Positions 57,790-64,000 of a stretch of 64,000 bases of DNA are shown here, in pieces; within the stretch, counting starts at the first letter, position 1, and every line of letters begins with the position of its first letter. Source of the stretch: Gordius sp. MW1 (taxonomy: Eukaryota > Nematomorpha > Gordioida > Gordea > Gordiidae). The notes below the pieces were generated by a model. The model was not told the origin of the DNA. It was given only the letters and a program-made list of their open reading frames with translations, and did no database searches. Location: positions 23,396,001-23,460,000 of the forward strand of contig OZ038530.1 in the NCBI GenBank assembly GCA_964036665.1, read 5' to 3'. The translations under genes were made by a program, and so were the position numbers.

Positions 57790-59165
57790 CTGATGGATAC
57801 TAATTTCTTTATTTTCTCATTTTTAATCCGATTGCGCGATTTGGAATAAACATTTCCAAAGGTAGACCATATTCTTTCGGTTGAGGCACTGGTCGCTGGG
57901 ATAGAAAAGAGGCGTATAGCGACTGCCGACAGGGGTTGATCTATACACAACCCTTTCCACCATGTTAGGGGGGAAGTGTTTTCTGCACTTTCCCATATAA
58001 CCCTATCAGCGAATAAGCCGTCTTTGGCGCGAAACTCGGCCAAATTCGCAACAACTTTGCCTATATTTAATTCTGCGTCTTCTGATACTAACTTAATTGC
58101 TTGGATTGCGTCACCTATTTCATTGTGGGTTAAATGATGTCCACAATAACGGGGGTCAAGCAAGTTTGCCGCCATATGAGATTGTTTGCAGCAAAATAAT
58201 TTCCGCTTTTTGATACATTTTTTGATGATATTTGAATCGATAAGGCTAAATTCTTGAATACAATTTTCATCAAAATGAGTTTTAATAACATGGAAGGCTT
58301 CAACAACATCCGATAAACGTCCGCTATCGCTTTTAATTGCCAATATTTTTGTTAAAATTATCTGTAAAAAGGTAATAATTTTCTTAACTTGCACCCAAAA
58401 TCCATCATTGTCTAGCAATATTTGTCGCTTTTTTCGTCAGTCACAATCGCAATAAACTTTTGAGATCTAATTTCTTGCATTACTAAAAATTCCCCTGATA
58501 GGTATTCTCCCGTATGGGCAAGACCCAGTATCAATAGATTAAAAAAAATTGGTTTTGGGGTCATAATAATGAAGTTTATTATTGATTCTCCCCTAATATT
58601 GGTCCACCCATCGCTGACTAGGGTCATTGAGGCTGACTTTAATTTTTCATTCACAATCATTGTAATCTTGTCAAATTGTTTAGGCAACAATGGACCTCCT
58701 ATTGCCTTTCTGGAAGGAAGTTTGTAGGAGGGCTTTATACACTTAAAGAACTCTTTCCAATATGGATTCTCAATGATACGAAAAGGGCAATTAGACATAA
58801 AAATAGCTAATGCTAACTTTTCATCTAACTTCTCTTGCTGAGACTGGGACATACTATCAAAATATTTTATAATATTGGATGTTGTGTTTCGGGTCACATG
58901 AAGCAGATGTTTGTTCTACAGGGCATTTTTGAGGAATTACCTCACAGATTGATGATTGTGGAGAGGGCGGCATTAAGTAAACTTCTTGACAATTTTTTGA
59001 ACTAATAAAATCAGGGCATTTAGCTATATGACTAGCCTTTTTGTTGAATTTGGAAAGGTGTATTTTAAATCGCAATAATTGCAGATGGCTATGAAGCCCT
59101 TTTTATTTAATGCTACATGTTTGGAAAAGTGTTTGTATATATCAGATGTTTTTCTTGGCATCTAT
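57744..59165 (-). pseudogene. hAT transposase, internally deleted and frameshifted
   Basis: Starts at an ATG near 59165 (MPRKTSDIYKHF) with BED finger cysteines (CNYC), then a frameshift before ASHIAKCP, another near 58895, a catalytic N-terminal part (VSDGWTNIRGESIINF, 58412-58897), then an apparent deletion of the central RNase H region with a stop near 58412, and finally the C-terminal half to the dimerisation domain (FSIPATSASTERIWSTFGN). The last codons are replaced by sequence from the inserted MITE; the original tail continues beyond it at about 57090-57198. The product cannot be a complete transposase. Confidence 0.82.
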
Positions 59166-60007
59166 TAATCAAAGAAACTAAGTTAATTACTATTTAAGTT
59201 TGTTTAAATAGAATAAGAGTATATAAATGTAGTTAAATTTTTATTAAAATATAGAAGTTTAAATTGAGTTGATTTAAATATGACAATTAATTAGTCAAAA
59301 ATTTAGATGTTAATATAACCATTGATTGCATAGCAATTTAAAAAACTATTACTTAAATTTGAGTTGATGAAATTTAGTTTCAGTCTGGCAATGTAAATTG
59401 ACTTAAATCTGCAAAATATTATGATATGATATCTATAATCATAATTAAATTTACCTTATAATATAATATTTGAAAATCCAGATGAATATAAAACTTGATT
59501 TTTAGTTGATGAAAGTTAGTATCAGATTCAGTACTACGAGGTAAATATAAAATTTAACTAAATTAAAATTAGACATGAACCAAATTAGATCAAAGATATA
59601 TAATAAAAATACATTTTTTTGGAGGGGAATTTTCCCCCGGGAAAAACGGGAATTTTCCCGAGGAAAATTCCCATTGTGCCATCCCTATACATTGACTATC
59701 TTATAATTAGCCTTTTTTAAAAATAAGACATTTATGATAATTCTGATTGAAGGAATAAAGGGTCATTATTGGGATCAATTTGTGTTGAGTCGAAAACATT
59801 CAAAGCGCAACAACAGATCCCCACCTTCCTCCCCCTCCCCCTAGAGACTAAAATATTATTTCCCCATTGGACGGAAACCACTTATTACAAATTAAATCTT
59901 GCCCTCACCAAAGCGTTATTCCCAAGTGTAATCTCCCTAAACCTAATATTTTTGTTATGAAATATCAATAAAATAACGCAAATAAAACCACCTTAGTACC
60001 ATAAGAC

Positions 60008-61174
60008 GATTCTTATTCAAAAAAAGCTCTTCAAAAAAAAGCTGATCAGAAAAAAAGCTAATAAACCAATAGGAAAATTTGGCAATTTCGACAATGGGAT
60101 ATTAAAAAATGGTTGGAAAACTTCCGTTAGAAGGTTAAATCTAAATTGCTAAAGAATCTTAAATCCATGGATTAATCTAAATTGCGGGAGAATACGTTTA
60201 AATACTCAATTAGATATTTTGCACTATACGCAGAAATTGCCAAATATTCCTAAATTTACATCAGTAGGTTAAAACTTAGATTCTATGTTGAGTCCTGACC
60301 AATCTTGATGAATTCTGACCAATTTGGCTGCTATTTTTCTGCTACTTTGACCCGGTGCCCTAAAAATAGTATAGATATTCAAAAATGGGGTATTAAAAAA
60401 TGGTGGGAAAACTTCCGTTAGAAGGTTAAATCTAAATTGCTAAAGAATCTTAAATCCATGGATTAATCTAAATTGCGGGAGAATACGTTTAAATACTCAA
60501 TTAGATATTTTGCACTATACGCAGAAATTGCCAAATATTCCTAAATTTACATTATGCAAAATATCTAATTGAGTATTTAAACGTATTCTCCCGCAATTTA
60601 GATTAATTCATGGATTTAAGATTCTTTAGCAATTGAGATTTAACCTTCTAACGGAAGTTTACCCACCATTTTTTAATATCCCATTTTTGAATATCTATAC
60701 TATTTTTAGGGCACCGGGTCAAAGTAGCAGAAAAATAGCAGCCAAATTGGTCAGAATTCATCAAGATTGGTCAGGACTCAACATAGAATTTAAGTTTTAA
60801 CCTAAAATTATGCAGTATAGGGTTAGGGTTAAGAATACATCAGAAATTCCCTCCCCATTTGAGATTTAATTCTAATATCTTGATTATCTAAAAAAATATT
60901 TTTCTGCTACTTTTTCATCATTCTGCTAATTTGACGGGTATTCTATTTTTAGATATCTTATTAATAAATCTAATTATTAGATATTATTTTTAAAAATCCT
61001 ATTTTTGAATACCTAACCCATTTTTATATATTCAATATTTAAATTTTATTTTCAAATTTGCGCTACATACTCCTCATAAGACATCAAGTACATTTTAGGG
61101 TCTAGATTTTTTTATTAGCTTTTTTTCTAATCAGCTTTTTTTGAAGAGCTTTTTTTTTTGAACAGAAAGAAACG
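60008..61174. mobile_element. Fold-back element with 9-bp target duplication
   Basis: Flanked by perfect 9-mers CCATAAGAC (59999-60007 and 61175-61183). The ends are inverted: CAAAAAAAGCTCTTCAAAAA, AAAGCTGATCAGAAAAAAAG on the left and its reverse complement on the right. Inside, one block (about 60106-60260) recurs directly at about 60405-60555 and, inverted, from about 60550 to 60800. A 9-bp duplication suggests a Mutator-like (MULE) origin. No transposase is present. Confidence 0.82.
60083..60815. repeat. Direct plus inverted triplicate inside the fold-back element
   Basis: Landmarks AACTTCCGTTAGAAGGTTAA, GATTAATCTAAATTGCGGGA, GAATACGTTTAAATACTCAA and CAAATATTCCTAAATTTACA occur in the same order at 60119-60258 and 60407-60551. 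From about 60552 they appear reversed and complemented, followed by the reverse complement of CTACTTTGACCCGGTGCCCT. Copies are almost identical. Confidence 0.9.
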
Positions 61175-62339
61175 CCATAAGACTATACTAATGGCGAGTG
61201 TTTGTCTTTGTTAAATTCGCTAGTTTAATAAGAGGGCAAATGGGTTGTGGCGACTAGCAATAGGCCTCTTCAGCCAATTAATGTAAATTTAAGCGATCAT
61301 TTGACTTTATCCCGTTATATGATATATGATTGAAAATGTTACGTTAAACATGTTTTTTCAAACCTTATAAAATTTTCAGATAAATGATGATAAAGTGAAA
61401 TATATATTGTCTACGTTTTTCAAAGGAAGCTTTCTGTTATATGATCTTATAGGCAAAAGCATTGCTTGTAGAGGGTTATTAAAGTATTTTCTTTGTTTGT
61501 ATTTTTATTTAAGTATATTAGTGTTGAACCCTTTTCCTTATTAAAAGCCTTACCAATGTGTCTGATAAAATGGGTAGGGGAGACCGGGGCTATACTTATC
61601 TTCTCAAATAATTTCCATGTTATTAATTTGTACCCAGTCAAATTTATAAACAAAATGTCCTTTATAAAGGCGCATTTCAGACTTAAAAAATGTTTGGAAA
61701 AAATTGTATATGGAAAAAGTAAGAAAATAAGGTTTTTCGGGGCTAAAAGCTCCTTTTTCAATTTTTCTATTTTGCTAATAACTTTAAAACTATTTAATTT
61801 TTAAGCTCGAAACTAGTTTTAGGTAAAAACGTATAAATTTTTCTATAAAAATCTACTCGGAATAAATAATTTTGTTGAGGATGACTATTTTAAAACAACT
61901 CGCAAAAAAATATTTTAGTCGTGGGGCTATTGAGAGCGGGGCTATAATTATCTCTAATTGATTCATACATTAAAAATGGTGCAAATTTACAAATGTAAAA
62001 CAAATTTGTACGAGATAATGAAATGAAAATAAACAAGTATTTATCAATATATAGCCAAATTTGTTAAGGTTAGGTATTTGGCTTATCAAATGGCAGTACA
62101 ATTTAATTTATCAATGCCTAATTCATGAGGAGAATATGAATAAGCAGGTGCTGATTGGTTTTCATCTTTTATTCGAAGACCTGATTTCATTAAGGACTCT
62201 AGAACCAACATGATATTATATTTATATGCAATAAACTTAATTTTCATTCCATGATTGTCAAGTTTATGTGACACTTTTGTATTAATAAAGCATTTATATC
62301 AAAGATTTCAACATAACAATCTCTGTAAACACATTTAAC

Positions 62340-62620
62340 TTATAGATTTGTTTATGAAGCTTTATAAGCTATAAAAGACAAACTTAATTAACAATATTAT
62401 AAATTATCATATGAAACTTTATAAGCTATAAAAGACAAACTTTTAACATCTAGCAATATTATAAATAGCAATATTATAATTTGTTATATGAAACTTTATA
62501 GCTTTAAAAAAAAACTTATAATATTATAGCTATTATAAATTATTGTATGAAACTATATATGTTATGAAAGATAAACTTTTACTATTTTAGCAATTATAAA
62601 TTATTATTTGATACTTGATA
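62340..62620. repeat. Tandem repeat of about 62-75 bp, four to five copies
   Basis: Units contain TATGAAACTTTATAAGCTAT, AAAAGACAAACTT and CAATATTATAAATTAT-like text. They grow more diverged to the right and end at the ATG of the PHD-like ORF. Confidence 0.75.
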
Positions 62621-62624
62621 TACT

Positions 62625-62831
62625 ATGCAAGACAAATCAATCACAAAAGTTAAAAAGGGAGTTAATTTGTCTAAAGATAGTTGCATAATTTGTGCCAAAA
62701 ACTATAAGAAAAATCATCAGAACGAAGATTGGTTTGCATGTAGAAGTTGCTCCATGTGGGCACATGGATCATGTTGCAATAATGATGTTTTTTTATATGT
62801 CACAATTGTAAACAATAAAAAAGTATTTTAA
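62625..62831 (+). CDS. Small PHD-like zinc-binding ORF (68 aa), probably transposon-derived
   Basis: The frame contains CIICAKNY, about ten residues, then WFACRSCSMWAHGSCCNND. The spacing C-x2-C ... W-x2-C-x2-C-x3-H-x3-C is that of the PHD-like C-terminal finger I associate with pogo/Tigger-type transposases and some chromatin proteins. It lacks the final Cys-x2-Cys pair, so the finger is incomplete. It ends at a TAA after NNKKVF. No splice partner was found. More likely a transposon remnant than a host gene. Confidence 0.4.
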   Translation: MQDKSITKVKKGVNLSKDSCIICAKNYKKNHQNEDWFACRSCSMWAHGSCCNNDVFLYVTIVNNKKVF

Positions 62832-63582
62832 ACAATATGTGTTGGTTATATTTTTGTTTATTTAGTAGTTGTATTTGTATAAATCAAAGGTTTAAAGATT
62901 TTAAATACAAAATAACACAAAGAAAAATATACCCCCGCTTATGGATATGAATATCCACGGACATTTTTTTAATTTCTAGTAATTGCGTTTTTTTAAAAAC
63001 CATCTGGCATTTTTTTTAAAAGCTTAAACTTAGTTACCTAGGGGCATTGATTTTTTATGGCTACTATAGCCCCGGTGTAATGATCTGAAACGTCGACATT
63101 TAAAAAACGACGACGCTCAGTTGAACATTCCTATTGGTTAATATGGCATAATAACGAGTTATATGCTATATCACATGATCTTCCTAAAAGCTCAATAGGT
63201 TAGTTTTGGCACAAAAACATGTATTTTTTTTGAAGACACTAAAATGACGACACAAGACTTTCAAAATATTTCAAATATTTACTATGCATAATTATCTAAA
63301 TTATAAATTAAAATTTAGAGAATCACTAACAAACTATCAATTTAGCCATTTAAGTATATTATCAAATCTTTTTTTTCACATGTATTTTATAAATTTAGGT
63401 TAAATCAAGAAAATTATGAATATCAGTTTAGTCAAGCTCAAGCATTTGTATTTTCATCTCTAGTTTTGTATAAAAATGCACATAATCATTTGAAGCTTAT
63501 TAAAAAATCTTTTACTTTATTAGTCTAAGTTATAAACTTTACCTTAGTTTTAAGCTTATAGACAATAAAAATAATTAATAAG

Positions 63583-64000
63583 ATAGGCTTATAAACATAG
63601 ATTAGATATAATGATCATTAGCTCAAGCTCAATGTATTCAAGTACTAACTCAGCTATTCCTTAGGTTATTATAAATGTACCAAATACAAAATTGAGTTCA
63701 TCAATTAGCCCTACCAAAATTACAATTAAAAGGATAGGCTTATAAACATAGATCAGATATAATGATCATTAGCTCAAGCTCAACAGATATCCCTTAGGTT
63801 ATTATAAATGTACCAAATACAATATTGAGTTCATCAATTAGCTTTACAATTAAAAGGATAGGCTTATAAACATAGATCAGATATAATGATCATTAGCTAA
63901 TGTATTTAAATACTCACTCAAATATCCCTTAGGTTATTAAATGTACCAAATACAATATTGACTTTATAAATTATATCAGCCATTTAAAAGGAATTATAAA
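63583..64000. repeat. Tandem repeat of about 125-150 bp, three copies, running to the window edge
   Basis: Units contain GATAGGCTTATAAACATAGA, TATAATGATCATTAGCT, CCTTAGGTTATTATAAATGT, ACCAAATACAATATTGA and GTTCATCAATTAGC. They start near 63583, 63732 and 63856; the second and third are shorter through deletions. The array may continue outside the window. Confidence 0.85.

Larger units (their letters stand above)
56843..59687 (-). mobile_element. 2.8-kb hAT element, defective, parent-type of the element nested at 7634
   Basis: Left end TAGGGTTGGATAGTTTCCCG and right end CCCATTGTGCCATCCCTA, with CCCGGGAAAA/TTTTCCCGGG motifs inside both ends, as in the 982-bp element at 7634-8615. Flanks TTACAATG and TACATTGA are only loosely similar (TACAATG and TACATTG, one base shifted). 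It carries a broken transposase on the minus strand and is interrupted by a 583-bp MITE. Confidence 0.82.
61575..63077. mobile_element. Putative DNA element with CCGGGGCTATA ends
   Basis: Left TAGGGGAGACCGGGGCTATA and right CTATAGCCCCGGTGTA are inverted, with TA at both outer borders. A second GCGGGGCTATAATTATCTC lies inside at about 61938. The interior holds a PHD-like ORF (62625-62831) and a tandem array. TA borders would fit a Tc1/pogo-type element, but no catalytic domain was seen. Confidence 0.45.

Noticed and set aside
61447..61804. Overlapping frames of about 104 codons on both strands
   Set aside because: Mutually antisense in A+T-rich sequence, hydrophobic composition only, crossing the boundary of a repeat element.

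Overview
The window is metazoan nuclear DNA, probably from an invertebrate (arthropod-like; lineage not resolved). It is strongly A+T-rich, carries many runs of 9 or more G or C, has spliced genes with GT-AG introns (many about 45-100 bases, a few over 1 kb), and is dense in DNA transposons, mostly hAT. No ribosomal RNA, tRNA, CRISPR array or bacterial operon was recognised.

Two conserved housekeeping genes could be rebuilt exon by exon on the minus strand. Bases 1-4774 hold the N-terminal 759 codons (19 exons) of a transportin-3 (TNPO3) orthologue; the C-terminus lies outside the window. Bases 37421-49324 hold a complete 22-exon SMC5 gene of 1209 residues, whose frame stays open through every junction. 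A third, unidentified minus-strand gene is suggested by a terminal exon at 20475-21365.

The rest is mostly mobile DNA. (1) 5221-13826 is an 8.6-kb hAT transposon with a perfect 8-bp target duplication (GTGGAAGC), long inverted ends, mirror-image G-run/C-run tandem arrays inside those ends, and an apparently intact six-exon transposase. Its second intron carries a 982-bp nested hAT-like element. (2) 13.8-20 kb has tandem duplications, a FLYWCH-like fragment, a short MITE with an 8-bp target duplication and a 1.45-kb repeat containing two tandem arrays. (3) 21.4-37.4 kb has several MITEs, a degenerate hAT (27558-30359), a 626-bp hAT derivative keeping only the dimerisation domain (32214-32839) and a long palindrome (about 34640-36160). 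(4) SMC5 introns carry a degenerate piggyBac element and more MITEs. (5) 49903-54410 is a decayed CsRn1-type Ty3/Gypsy retrotransposon inserted in an older retroelement fragment just upstream of SMC5. (6) 56.8-64 kb holds a 2.8-kb defective hAT (the longer relative of the element nested at 7.6 kb) itself interrupted by a 583-bp MITE, a fold-back element with a 9-bp target duplication, a CGGGGCTATA-ended repeat with a PHD-like ORF, and tandem repeats at the edge.

The most unusual object is the 8.6-kb hAT element. It combines intact coding potential, perfect target duplication, kilobase-scale G/C arms in mirror orientation, and a younger hAT element tolerated inside an intron of its transposase.
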